The position numbers were made by a program, and so were the translations under genes. Below, in pieces: positions 7,856 through 15,281 of a DNA stretch of 32,187 nt. Below the pieces are notes generated by a model. It was not told where the DNA came from and searched no databases. It saw only the letters and a program-made list of their open reading frames with translations. Positions within the stretch are counted from its first letter, which is position 1. Each line of letters begins with the position of its first letter. Source of the DNA: an uncultured Marinobacter sp. (lineage in GTDB: Bacteria; Pseudomonadota; Gammaproteobacteria; Pseudomonadales; Oleiphilaceae); the NCBI RefSeq assembly GCF_913055835.1, contig NZ_CAJXKQ010000041.1:1-32187 (forward strand), in the 5' to 3' direction.

Positions 7856-7932
7856 GATGTATCCTCCGTATTGCTGATGTCCGTCCACTGATCTTGCCGC
7901 TGGGACAGGTATCAGTGAATGGTGCTCGCTAC

Positions 7933-7961
7933 ATAGACACCGAGTACCTGGTAGCGTTACA
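7933..7961 (-). promoter_or_regulatory. ECF-type promoter TGTAAC-N17-GTCTAT for the 50-residue peptide
   Basis: On the minus strand, TGTAAC (7961-7956) and GTCTAT (7938-7933) are separated by 17 bases, about 78 bp before the peptide start codon. The element recurs upstream of many genes here. The pairing of an AAC-type -35 with a GTC-type -10 is characteristic of ECF sigma factors. Confidence 0.75.
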
Positions 7962-8040
7962 GACGTGCTGATTGAAATTCTTCGGCGTGGAGTTCCCCTG
8001 CCGGCGCCGCTCCTTCCTCGTGTTTTTGAATTCATCTCTG

Positions 8041-8069
8041 TGTAACAGAACCGCTCCGGGTTGGTCTGA
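8041..8069 (+). promoter_or_regulatory. ECF-type promoter TGTAAC-N17-GTCTGA for the DUF547 gene
   Basis: TGTAAC (8041-8046) and GTCTGA (8064-8069) lie 46 bases before the start of the DUF547 gene. It forms a divergent pair with the element at 7933-7961. Confidence 0.75.
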
Positions 8070-8114
8070 AGCACCGATTATCAACCCTTTATCAAATCCA
8101 CCTACTGGAGAGGA

Positions 8115-8975
8115 ATGATGCGTAGTTATCCACTTTTGTCTTTAATTGTTGTGCTTGCCCTGCTCCCGGGCAGAGCCATGTCTGATCCCAATCGCGATAA
8201 TTTCCAGCACTATCAGGAGCTGCTTGATCGGCACCTGATTGAACACACACTGCCGGGAAACGGACTGGTTTCGGCCTTTGATTATCCTCCTGCCCTGGCC
8301 AGCGACAGCCTGGAAAAGACACTGACCAAGCAGCGCGAAACCCTGAAGGCGTTTGACCCCGGTGCCCTTGAAGAGAAAGCGGAATCTGTTGCCTTCTGGA
8401 TTAACGCCTACAACTTTTTCATGCTTGATCAGATTCTTACCGAACGGCCAGACGGCGAACTTGTGTCCTCTGTGTGGGACTATGGCGGCCGGGTTAACCC
8501 GTTTGTCGACAGCGTATTTGAGCGGAAGAACTTTGTTATTGGCGGTCGCAATTACAGCCTCAACGATATGGAGAAGGAAATTCTGTTGGGCGAGGAATAT
8601 GCCAGCAAGGGCTGGAAAGATGCCCGGGTTCATTTTGCGGTGAACTGCGCATCGGTCGGATGCCCACCGCTGCGGAACGCCATTTACACCGCCGATAACC
8701 TGGAGCGTCTGCTTGCGGAGAATACCCGGAGGGCATTCAATACGGCGCGTCATCTGCAGGTAAAAGGCGATACCTTGTATGTGACCGAGCTGTTCAAATG
8801 GTATGAAGAGGATTTTGAAGAAGCGTCGGGTTCTTCGAAGGCATTTATAGAGGCGTGGGCTGCTCCCCAGGTAGCTAAAAAGGTGGCTGCCACATCGTCC
8901 CTGGAGTTCATCAATTACGACTGGGCGCTTAACACGCCGGATAACTTCCCGTCCCTGGATCAGCCAGTTGACTGA
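8115..8975 (+). CDS. DUF547 family secreted protein
   Basis: A 286-residue DUF547 protein with an N-terminal signal peptide (about residues 1-22). Family landmarks are AFWINAYNFFMLDQIL (about 95-110) and the cysteine-containing HFAVNCASVGCPPLR (about 172-186). In this family the conserved Asn, Cys and His residues suggest an enzyme of papain-like type, but I know of no proven activity for this branch. The ATG follows GGAGAGG. A bidirectional terminator follows at 8989. Its own ECF-type promoter suggests membership of the window's ECF regulon. Confidence 0.9.
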   Translation: MMRSYPLLSLIVVLALLPGRAMSDPNRDNFQHYQELLDRHLIEHTLPGNGLVSAFDYPPALASDSLEKTLTKQRETLKAFDPGALEEKAESVAFWINAYNFFMLDQILTERPDGELVSSVWDYGGRVNPFVDSVFERKNFVIGGRNYSLNDMEKEILLGEEYASKGWKDARVHFAVNCASVGCPPLRNAIYTADNLERLLAENTRRAFNTARHLQVKGDTLYVTELFKWYEEDFEEASGSSKAFIEAWAAPQVAKKVAATSSLEFINYDWALNTPDNFPSLDQPVD

Positions 8976-8988
8976 AAATAGGCACAAA

Positions 8989-9020
8989 AAAGGCCGCTAT
9001 TCCGGAGAGTAGCGGCCTTT
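8989..9020. terminator. Bidirectional intrinsic terminator
   Basis: AAAGGCCGCTA (8989-8999) and TAGCGGCCTTT (9010-9020) form a perfect 11-bp stem around a 10-base loop, with an A-run before it and T residues after it. It sits between the convergent DUF547 gene and the peptide gene at 9032, so it can end both transcripts. Confidence 0.9.
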
Positions 9021-9031
9021 CTCGTCGCGGG

Positions 9032-9190
9032 TTATCTCGCGGATACTTTCACGTCAGCAACCTGCTCGACGGTCTTGGTCGGGTAGCTCTGCGCCTCATG
9101 GTACCTGTCGGCCTGACCATTCATAGCCAGGACCGTAGTCGCAGAGAAGGACAGTGCGATAGCGGCGAAAATCAGTGTCAGTTTTTTCAT
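9032..9190 (-). CDS. Small secreted peptide, 52 residues
   Basis: Not a recognised family. It has a signal peptide (MKKLTLIFAAIALSFSATTVLA) followed by a polar mature part of about 30 residues without cysteine. I chose the ATG at 9188-9190 because it begins a typical Lys-Lys signal peptide; the frame continues 14 codons upstream without support. An ECF-type promoter lies at 9262-9291. Size, secretion signal and promoter match the peptide at 7703, though the mature sequences are not alike. Confidence 0.65.
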   Translation of the reverse strand: MKKLTLIFAAIALSFSATTVLAMNGQADRYHEAQSYPTKTVEQVADVKVSAR

Positions 9191-9261
9191 GGTCTGTACC
9201 TCGTTCGGTTCGATGACACGCGGGGTCTGCATCGTATGGGAACAGGCCTCGCTTACGGGGT

Positions 9262-9291
9262 ATAGACACCGCAGTGTTAGGTTGCGTTACA
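9262..9291 (-). promoter_or_regulatory. ECF-type promoter TGTAAC-N18-GTCTAT for the 52-residue peptide
   Basis: TGTAAC (9291-9286) and GTCTAT (9267-9262) are 18 bases apart, one more than the other copies. The flanking bases also resemble the 7933 copy: both read TCTGTAACGC, then AACC or TACC, and end GGTGTCTAT. It lies about 72 bp before the start codon. Confidence 0.68.
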
Positions 9292-9380
9292 GATTAGCGG
9301 TCGCGGTGGCGGAAAATTCCGGGATTTCGATATAACAAAATACGATCAGGGCGGGCCTATGCATTCCTCTCCCTTCGATT

Positions 9381-9396
9381 CATAATGATCGTTCAA
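9381..9396 (+). promoter_or_regulatory. Half-conserved TetR-type operator upstream of the rhodanese gene
   Basis: CATAATGATCGTTCAA agrees at 12 of 16 positions with TTGAATGATCACTCAA, the operator-like repeat found at 6768. It starts 41 bases before the rhodanese start codon. Only the right arm is well conserved, so binding is uncertain. Confidence 0.3.
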
Positions 9397-9421
9397 GAAT
9401 TCGCAACGAAGGAGAAGCACC

Positions 9422-10378
9422 ATGAGTCGACTTCTGGCCCTTATATTGATCGTTGCAAGCTCTCTGGCAATGGCGGCCGGTGATAAAACGCCTCCGCTTG
9501 TGGATGCCGACTGGCTTGATGCAAACCTGAATCGTAGCGACCTCGTGGTACTTGATGTGCGCTCCGGTATTGATAACGGGGGGGATCGCAGCAGCTTTCA
9601 GAAAGCACACATCCCCGGGTCTGTTTACAGTAGCTACACCGGCGATGGTTGGCGCGAAAGCCGTAACGGGGTTGCCGGTCTCTTGCCCCCGGTTGCGAGC
9701 CTGGAACGGCTCATTGGCAGCCTGGGCATAGGTAATGACGATACCGTTGTTATCGTGCCGGCTGGCACCGGCGTTACGGATTTTGGCAGTGCAGCCAGGG
9801 TCTATTGGACCTTCCGTGTGTTGGGTCACGACGATGTCACCATTCTCAACGGCGGTTTTGCCGGTTGGCAGGCAGCCGGATTCGAGGTTGCCAGTGGCGA
9901 GGGTGAGCGCCGGGATGTGGTGCAGTTTGACGGCACCCTGCAGCAGGAGCTGATTGCATCGCTTGATGAAGTCCAGGCCGCTCGAAACAGCCAGGCGCAG
10001 CTTGTGGATGCCCGTCCGAGAAACTATTTTACCGGTGAAACCCAGTCGCCGGCCGCCAAGGCGCCGGGCACGATTCCCGGTTCCCGAAGCCTGCCTCACG
10101 CCGATTTTCTGGCTCAGCAGGATCAGGCCTGGTACCTGAATGCAGGCGTCATCAGTTCCAAGGTGAACCAGGCCGAGCTGGACCCTTCGGCCCGGACCAT
10201 TGCCTTCTGCAACACCGGACATTGGGCAGCCACGGACTGGTTCGTGCTCAGCGAATTGGCCGGATTCGAGGAAGTTGCTCTTTACGACGGTTCGATGGCT
10301 GAGTGGTCCCAAGACAGTGATCGGCCACTGCAGGTTGCGAAGAGAGGCCTTGGCAAGATTCTGGATTTTTTCAACTGA
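9422..10378 (+). CDS. Periplasmic thiosulfate sulfurtransferase (tandem rhodanese)
   Basis: A 318-residue protein with a signal peptide (about residues 1-19) and two rhodanese domains. The N-terminal one (about 27-160) carries DVRSG and a GGFAGWQAAG end but no active cysteine. The C-terminal one (about 185-305) has the catalytic Cys263 in CNTGHWA. It would move sulfane sulfur from thiosulfate to an acceptor in the periplasm. GAAGGAGAAG precedes the ATG. The YeeE-type transporter starts 19 bp downstream, so the pair probably takes up or processes inorganic sulfur. Confidence 0.9.
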   Translation: MSRLLALILIVASSLAMAAGDKTPPLVDADWLDANLNRSDLVVLDVRSGIDNGGDRSSFQKAHIPGSVYSSYTGDGWRESRNGVAGLLPPVASLERLIGSLGIGNDDTVVIVPAGTGVTDFGSAARVYWTFRVLGHDDVTILNGGFAGWQAAGFEVASGEGERRDVVQFDGTLQQELIASLDEVQAARNSQAQLVDARPRNYFTGETQSPAAKAPGTIPGSRSLPHADFLAQQDQAWYLNAGVISSKVNQAELDPSARTIAFCNTGHWAATDWFVLSELAGFEEVALYDGSMAEWSQDSDRPLQVAKRGLGKILDFFN

Positions 10379-10397
10379 TCTGAAAAAGTGACAAGTC

Positions 10398-11612
10398 ATG
10401 TCTGATTCCGCAGTCCTCCAGCCCGGGCTGCAACAGCCCGGCTGGCAGGTGGACCGATTCATCGTATCGATGGCCCTGGTAGGTCTTGCCCTGTTGGGCG
10501 GACTGATCTGGCTGGAAACCGCCCCATTCATGGTGGCGTTGTTTATCGTTGGAACTGTGCTGGGCATGGCGCTTTACCACGGCGCCTTCGGCTTTACGGC
10601 GGGTTGGCGCAATCTGGTGACCAAGAAAAGCGGCGCTGGTATGCGCGCTCAGCTGCTGCTATTCGGACTTAGTTCCCTGATCATGGTTCCGATGCTCCAC
10701 AGCGGTCAGGCTGGCCTGGTTGGTGCCGTGGCGCCGGTGGGCACTTCCCTGGTGGTGGGCTCGTTCATTTTTGGTATTGGCATGCAACTTGGCGGAGGCT
10801 GCGGTTCGGGTACCCTGTTCACTGTGGGAGCCGGCAATATCCGCATGGTGGTGACACTGGTGTTCTTCATCGCCGGTGCTGTACTTGGGTCGATCCACTT
10901 GCCCTGGTGGCTCGACCAGCCAGGTTTTGATCCTGTTCCTCTGGTCAGCAGCTTTGGCGTCAGCGGTGCCATTGTGGTGCAGTTCGTGGGTCTCGGTTTG
11001 ATCGCCTGGTGGGTCAATCGAATTGAGCGTAAGGCCCATGGAACCATCGAGCGCGATGAACTTCTGTGGAAGGGCCAGAGCCACGGTGTACTCAGAACAT
11101 TGCTCAGTGGTCGCTGGCCTTTTACCTGGGCCATCCTGATCCTCGCGGCCGGCAATGCCCTGACCCTCGCGATCGGCGGCGCGCCCTGGAGCATCACCTT
11201 TGCCTTTAACGTCTGGGGCGCCAAGGCCCTGGAGGTGGTGGGCGTTAACATGTCCCAGTTCGAGTTCTGGACCTGGGATTACCCCGCCATGGCCTTGAAA
11301 GATTCGGTACTCACCAATATTCCCTCGGTGATGAATTTCGGGCTTCTACTGGGCGCTATGCTGGCTGCGGGTCTTGCAAACCGCTTTAACGAGGCCAGCC
11401 GAAATCGGCCAGAAGGCCGGCAGTTCCTGGCTGCCGTGGTGGGTGGCTTGCTGCTCGGCTACGGTGCCCGCCTGGGCTTTGGCTGCAACATCGGGGCGCT
11501 GTTCTCCGGCATTGCGTCGGCCAGCCTGCACGCCTGGGTCTGGTTTGCCTGCGCCTTTTCCGGCTCACTGATCGGGATCCGGCTGCGGCCGTGGTTCCGG
11601 CTGCCTAACTGA
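10398..11612 (+). CDS. YeeE/YedE (TsuA-type) sulfur-compound transporter
   Basis: A 404-residue polytopic inner-membrane protein of the YeeE/YedE family. The two family hallmarks are present: GGGCGSGTLFTVGAG, with Cys135, and GFGCNIGALFSGIA, with Cys363. In the thiosulfate transporter TsuA, paired conserved cysteines relay the substrate through the channel. The internal repeat is clear, each half ending with one of these cysteine loops. It is in an operon with the rhodanese gene before it. Thiosulfate is the likely substrate by family; other sulfur species are possible. Confidence 0.88.
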   Translation: MSDSAVLQPGLQQPGWQVDRFIVSMALVGLALLGGLIWLETAPFMVALFIVGTVLGMALYHGAFGFTAGWRNLVTKKSGAGMRAQLLLFGLSSLIMVPMLHSGQAGLVGAVAPVGTSLVVGSFIFGIGMQLGGGCGSGTLFTVGAGNIRMVVTLVFFIAGAVLGSIHLPWWLDQPGFDPVPLVSSFGVSGAIVVQFVGLGLIAWWVNRIERKAHGTIERDELLWKGQSHGVLRTLLSGRWPFTWAILILAAGNALTLAIGGAPWSITFAFNVWGAKALEVVGVNMSQFEFWTWDYPAMALKDSVLTNIPSVMNFGLLLGAMLAAGLANRFNEASRNRPEGRQFLAAVVGGLLLGYGARLGFGCNIGALFSGIASASLHAWVWFACAFSGSLIGIRLRPWFRLPN

Positions 11613-11628
11613 GTGCGGAGTCGGTCTT

Positions 11629-11823
11629 ATGGAAAGAGCCTACAGTCGAACCCGCATTGTCGTTGTGCTCAGCATCATCCTGGTCCTGATCCTTGTGGAT
11701 CATCTGAACAGCCCTACGTTTGCTTTCAATTCTGGCCAGGGCAACGTAGAAACGGCGCTGTCGCAGCGAGATGAGACCGCCTGCGCGCCCTGCGGGGCGC
11801 CGTGTCCGTCGACCAGAAACTGA
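11629..11823 (+). CDS. Small membrane-anchored cysteine-rich peptide
   Basis: A 64-residue frame starting 16 bp after the YeeE stop, preceded only by a weak site (GCGGAG). It has one hydrophobic helix (about 10-24) and a C-terminal tail with three cysteines (CAPCGAPC, Cys52, Cys55 and Cys59). I do not recognise the family. Its position makes a role with the rhodanese and transporter plausible, for example as a sulfur or redox partner at the membrane surface. It may also be non-coding. Confidence 0.5.
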   Translation: MERAYSRTRIVVVLSIILVLILVDHLNSPTFAFNSGQGNVETALSQRDETACAPCGAPCPSTRN

Positions 11824-11919
11824 CCTGATCCCGGCCAGGGCCAGCGATTAGGGGGAAGATGAAGTACACTATCGCCACGGTTTTCCAACCTATTTCTATT
11901 ACGGCCATGGCACAGCATT

Positions 11920-12384
11920 ATGACGGTTAGTTTCACTGAGCGGGGCACACCACTCGCAGAAAGCGACACCCTTACCCTGGTACAGTCCGCCGGCACGGTG
12001 AAAGACAAAATCTCAGAAGTTGCTGCCGCACGGCTTCGTGACCGGGGCTATGCAGACGTATCCGCTTCTTTGCTTGGGTTTCTGGGTGCCTTGGACTGTG
12101 GGGTAAACTTTGGTTCTGACATTGCCCGCAGGCTCGATATTTCACGTCAAATGGTGGCAAAAACCGTGAAGGAGCTGAGCGAAGCCGGTTACCTCGTTCA
12201 GGGAACCGGGCCAGGTAAGCTCAAACCCATTGAGTTTACTCTGAAGGGCGAGAAACTGATGTCCGAGGTTCGACAAATCCTCTCCGAGATGGATCGGGAG
12301 CTGAGCAATACCGTCGGCAAAAAAAGCCTCAAAGACCTTGTGCGAGAACTGGATGCACTAGCCGGGACTCTGGAAAATCTCTGA
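11920..12384 (+). CDS. MarR-family winged-helix regulator
   Basis: A 154-residue protein with a MarR-type winged helix. The recognition region is IARRLDISRQMVAKTVKELSEAGYLV (about 68-93), followed by a wing (GTGPGKLKPIEFTLKGEKL) and C-terminal dimerisation helices. The ligand and target are unknown. The ATG at 11920 has no strong ribosome site. It is followed 18 bp later by the convergent secreted-protein gene. Confidence 0.82.
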   Translation: MTVSFTERGTPLAESDTLTLVQSAGTVKDKISEVAAARLRDRGYADVSASLLGFLGALDCGVNFGSDIARRLDISRQMVAKTVKELSEAGYLVQGTGPGKLKPIEFTLKGEKLMSEVRQILSEMDRELSNTVGKKSLKDLVRELDALAGTLENL

Positions 12385-12402
12385 TCGCGCCGGGGCTGGG
12401 TG

Positions 12403-12786
12403 TCAGTTCTCGCAGTTGGATCCCAGTCTGTCGATTTCTCCACCGCTCATTTGAAACCGGAAGTGCCTGGGCGCGCCACCCGGTTTCATGTAGAGGAAAG
12501 TCAAAGTGGCTTCGTAGTTCTCTTCCGGGTGACTTCTACGTGCCTCCCAAGCTCGGTTAACGAGGTTGGCAAGGCGCTTCTCCGCCAGGTTGTGAAATGA
12601 TCCCGCCTGATCAATTTCCGCGGTTTCCTTGACTGTCTGAAAGAAAGGCTGGAGACACCGGGGCACTTCAGTCTTGGGCGGTCCTGAAAGCCATGCAGGC
12701 AGGTCATCGGCGACAGCCTGGCTCGGTGTTAGACATCCTGCGACAAGGGCGAACCCTGCCAGGGAACATGGGCCAGAACGAGTCAT
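12403..12786 (-). CDS. Secreted protein of unknown function
   Basis: A 127-residue protein with a signal peptide (about 1-26, ending in SQAVA or VADD). The mature part has two cysteines, one near residue 44 (VPRCLQPF) and one near the C-terminus (GSNCEN), which could pair. The ATG follows GGAGGAGCC, a strong ribosome site. It is the third gene of the operon with the thioesterase (24 bp upstream) and the SRPBCC protein. No family recognised. Confidence 0.72.
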   Translation of the reverse strand: MTRSGPCSLAGFALVAGCLTPSQAVADDLPAWLSGPPKTEVPRCLQPFFQTVKETAEIDQAGSFHNLAEKRLANLVNRAWEARRSHPEENYEATLTFLYMKPGGAPRHFRFQMSGGEIDRLGSNCEN

Positions 12787-12810
12787 TATGGCTCCTCCAA
12801 AACAATAACC

Positions 12811-13209
12811 TCAGGCTTTAACAATGGTCCCCTGAGCGACAGCCACCAGTTTTTTTGCCTCGGCTTCGACTGCGTAGACTTTGCAGTCACAAACTGCCTG
12901 TCGCTTGCCGGCAGCAACAACCGACGCCTCGGCGATCAGCTTCTCGCCGACGGCCGGCCTGGTGTAATTGATCTTGAACTCCGAGGTGACAGAGTCTCCG
13001 AGTATAGATCCACCCGCGAATGTCAGGGCGTTGTCAGCCAGGTAGCTCACTACGCCACCGTGCACAAAACCGTGCTGTTGCCGGTGCTTATCCTCAATGA
13101 CCAATTCGAGTTGAGCGTTGCCCGGTTCGAATGAATTCAGTGTGCAGCCAAGCAGAAGACTGAATGGCTGAGATTCCAGAACACTCTTTCCGAATGCAAG
13201 TAGATCCAT
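12811..13209 (-). CDS. PaaI-family hotdog thioesterase
   Basis: A 132-residue single-hotdog thioesterase. The motif HGGVVSYLADNA (50-61) contains the conserved His-Gly-Gly and the catalytic acid Asp59 of PaaI-like acyl-CoA thioesterases. The ATG at 13207-13209 has GGAG upstream and is preferred to the in-frame TTG at 13233. It probably hydrolyses an acyl- or aryl-CoA ester; the substrate is not shown by the sequence. Confidence 0.88.
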   Translation of the reverse strand: MDLLAFGKSVLESQPFSLLLGCTLNSFEPGNAQLELVIEDKHRQQHGFVHGGVVSYLADNALTFAGGSILGDSVTSEFKINYTRPAVGEKLIAEASVVAAGKRQAVCDCKVYAVEAEAKKLVAVAQGTIVKA

Positions 13210-13240
13210 GTCAATACTCCAGCTGTTGCCCAAACGCTCT

Positions 13241-14131
13241 TCAAGCAGTCGCCTGATCGGCAGAGTTTGCCAGTTCTTCAGGATCGCGTGACAGTGCCTG
13301 CTTTTCCATGTTTGCGATCACGTCAGGAAATGTTCTGTCAACGCCGAAGGCCAGCATTGCCATGATCACCGGTGCCAACCAAGCGGGTTTGGGATGTAGC
13401 TTCCACCAGACGATCACTTCGGATCCATCCGGGATCTGCTCAACCTGCCAGCCCCCAATCATCCAGGTTGCAGGGTAAGGAAACCCAGCCTCTTCGGTCA
13501 GGAATTCAACCTCATAGCGTCTTCGGTCCTCGTCATATTCAGTACAGCGCTCCCGCCATTGGTTGCCTTGGGTATCCTCACAGGCTCGCAACGGTAAATC
13601 GTCGTTGGGAATGCTCTCAATCTGAGAGGAAGCAAGATTCGGAGCATACTGCGAGATGGCCCCCAGATTGCCGACAATGTGCCAGAGGCTGTCTGCATCC
13701 GAGATGGACTGGTATCGGAGTGAGTAGCCAAAACTACGGTCCTTTGGCTGGTAGTACATTTTTTTCAGTCCAGCCATCTGGCTGAGTCCAAAGTAGAGTA
13801 CAAACGCAGCAACGGCAAGTATCGCAAAGATTCCCTGCGGAGTGAGGTGTGAGCCCCAGAGGATTACGCCGACGATGGAGAACAGGACCCAGATGAAATC
13901 CCCGACGCTGGCGTATAGCACCCGCCAACCGGCGACCTTGTCACGAGTGGCTTGATGCAATAGATCCATTGAAAAAATCAACAATCCCAACCCCGCCGCT
14001 TGAAGGAACAGGGGGGCACCTACGCCAATCAACCGGCCTGTGAGATCTGGCAGGAAAAGCAGGAATAGTCCTGAAATCCCCGAAAACGCTGCATTGAGTT
14101 TCAGTGCTGTGCGGACGAGTGTCTGGTTCAT
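13241..14131 (-). CDS. Membrane protein with C-terminal SRPBCC (START-like) domain
   Basis: A 296-residue protein. The N-terminal half has four predicted membrane helices, between about residues 12 and 125. The C-terminal half (about 140-285) reads like an SRPBCC or polyketide-cyclase fold: it opens with SISDADSLWHIVGNLGAISQYAPN and ends with a long helix. I chose the ATG at 14129-14131, which has GGGAGAATCAAC before it. It heads the operon with the thioesterase and the secreted protein, and may bind a hydrophobic ligand at the membrane. Confidence 0.75.
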   Translation of the reverse strand: MNQTLVRTALKLNAAFSGISGLFLLFLPDLTGRLIGVGAPLFLQAAGLGLLIFSMDLLHQATRDKVAGWRVLYASVGDFIWVLFSIVGVILWGSHLTPQGIFAILAVAAFVLYFGLSQMAGLKKMYYQPKDRSFGYSLRYQSISDADSLWHIVGNLGAISQYAPNLASSQIESIPNDDLPLRACEDTQGNQWRERCTEYDEDRRRYEVEFLTEEAGFPYPATWMIGGWQVEQIPDGSEVIVWWKLHPKPAWLAPVIMAMLAFGVDRTFPDVIANMEKQALSRDPEELANSADQATA

Positions 14132-14194
14132 GTTGATTCTCCCGGATAAAGTCATGTCAATCAGGTAGACAAAATAGAGCGGCTATTCGGTATT

Positions 14195-14211
14195 TGTCAA
14201 CCATGTTGACA
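14195..14211. promoter_or_regulatory. Palindrome TGTCAACCATGTTGACA in a divergent promoter region
   Basis: The arms TGTCAAC and GTTGACA are perfect inverted repeats around CAT. The site lies between the divergent SRPBCC gene (64 bp away) and SDR gene (130 bp away). Its core CAAC-ATGTTG resembles the palindrome CAACATGTTG upstream of aliA at 4116-4125, so the same or a related regulator could bind both. Confidence 0.5.
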
Positions 14212-14341
14212 CGAAAGCTCCGAGCCCTTCTTGTACTGGAAAGGTTTCGACGCGAATGCGTGGAGTGCTTCCAGCTATCTTTTTGGCGTCGCAATATGCC
14301 CTACACTGAATAAAGATTTCCCACGGAAAAGGAGGCAAAGC

Positions 14342-15040
14342 ATGAACAAAGTCTGCGCAGTACTGGGAGTCGGTCCGGGCAACGGTGAGGCGTTTGTGCG
14401 GCGTTTTTGTGATGAGGGCTATCAGGTGGCCATGCTGGCCCGCAGTGAGGAGTACCTGAGCCAGCTTGAGAGCGAGGTGGATGGCTCTCATGCCTTTCCA
14501 TGCGACCTGATGCAGCCAGAGCAGATTACCACGGTTCTCTCGGCGATTGAGGGGAGGCTGGGGTCCGTGTCGGTGATCCTGTATAACGCCGGCGGCGGCA
14601 CCTTCAAAAATGTCGAGGAGGCCAGTCTGGAAGACTTCGAAGCCAACTGGCGAATCAACGTCCAGGGCCTGGTGGCTGCCACCAAGGCGGCACTGCCACA
14701 GCTGCGACAGCATGACTCGGCAAGTATTATAGTAACCAGTGCCTCGGCGGCAACCCGCGGCCGCGCCAATACCGCTCCCTTTGCGTCGGCCAAGGCCGCC
14801 CAACGCAGCCTGGCCCAGTCTCTGGCGCGGCAGCTTGGGCCGGAGAAGATTCATGTAGCCAATGTGGTGATTGACGGTGTGGTGGACCTGCCACGCACGC
14901 GCAAGATGCTGCCGGACAAGCCAGACGATTTCTTCGTGCAGCCGTCGGCCGTGGCCGACGCCGTCTGGAACCTGTGCCAGCAGGATCCGTCAGCCTGGAC
15001 CCATGAGCTGGATATCCGGCCCTTCGGCGAGAACTGGTAG
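14342..15040 (+). CDS. SDR-family protein with Phe in place of catalytic Tyr
   Basis: A 232-residue short-chain dehydrogenase-like protein. The nucleotide-binding loop is GVGPGNG (9-15), a variant of TGxxxGxG, and the NNAG motif is YNAG (81-84). In the active site the serines (133 and 135) and Lys151 are present, but the tyrosine of YxxxK is Phe147 (FASAK). Loss of that Tyr normally abolishes hydride-transfer chemistry. The ATG at 14342 has AAAAGGAGG upstream. The protein at 15282 shares the substitution and the ending IRPFGENW / DARPFSEPW, so the two are paralogues. Confidence 0.88.
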   Translation: MNKVCAVLGVGPGNGEAFVRRFCDEGYQVAMLARSEEYLSQLESEVDGSHAFPCDLMQPEQITTVLSAIEGRLGSVSVILYNAGGGTFKNVEEASLEDFEANWRINVQGLVAATKAALPQLRQHDSASIIVTSASAATRGRANTAPFASAKAAQRSLAQSLARQLGPEKIHVANVVIDGVVDLPRTRKMLPDKPDDFFVQPSAVADAVWNLCQQDPSAWTHELDIRPFGENW

Positions 15041-15080
15041 CAGGGCTACACAACGAGATGACCATCGCCACTTGCGGTGA

Positions 15081-15206
15081 TGGTCGGGAACTGCCTTTGT
15101 GGAGTGGTACTCGCACTGGCAGGGTAAGGACCAGGAAGCGGCTGAGTTCTGCCACGGCATCTATGCAGGCCTGCTGGGGCAACTCAAGAAAACGCTGGAG
15201 CAATAG
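15081..15206 (+). pseudogene. Possible gene remnant
   Basis: This short frame, bounded upstream by a TGA at 15078-15080, encodes about 41 residues with protein-like composition (AFVEWYSHWQGKDQEAAEFC, then HGIYAGLLGQLKKTLEQ). It has no ATG and no ribosome site. It could be the C-terminal end of a lost gene, or of a short gene broken by a frameshift, since the frame at 15058 reads plausibly up to about 15090. A 9-bp stem (ACCATCGCC with GGTGATGGT, 15061-15084) lies at its start and could be the SDR gene's terminator. Confidence 0.3.
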
Positions 15207-15281
15207 CCAGCGTTCCCGGATTCTGTCAAGGCGGCTGCAGGGGGCAATCCAACCCTGAGGAAAGCATTGGAAGTTCCAGTT

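Noticed and set aside
8142..8987. A 281-codon minus-strand frame opposite the DUF547 gene
   Set aside because: It is an antisense shadow. The plus-strand product has a signal peptide, a ribosome site and family motifs.
9380..10567. A 395-codon minus-strand frame opposite the rhodanese gene
   Set aside because: It is antisense to a protein with clear rhodanese motifs and shows no family pattern itself.
14183..14854. A minus-strand frame opposite the SDR gene at 14342
   Set aside because: It is a shadow of the SDR gene, which has a ribosome site and the fold's motifs.
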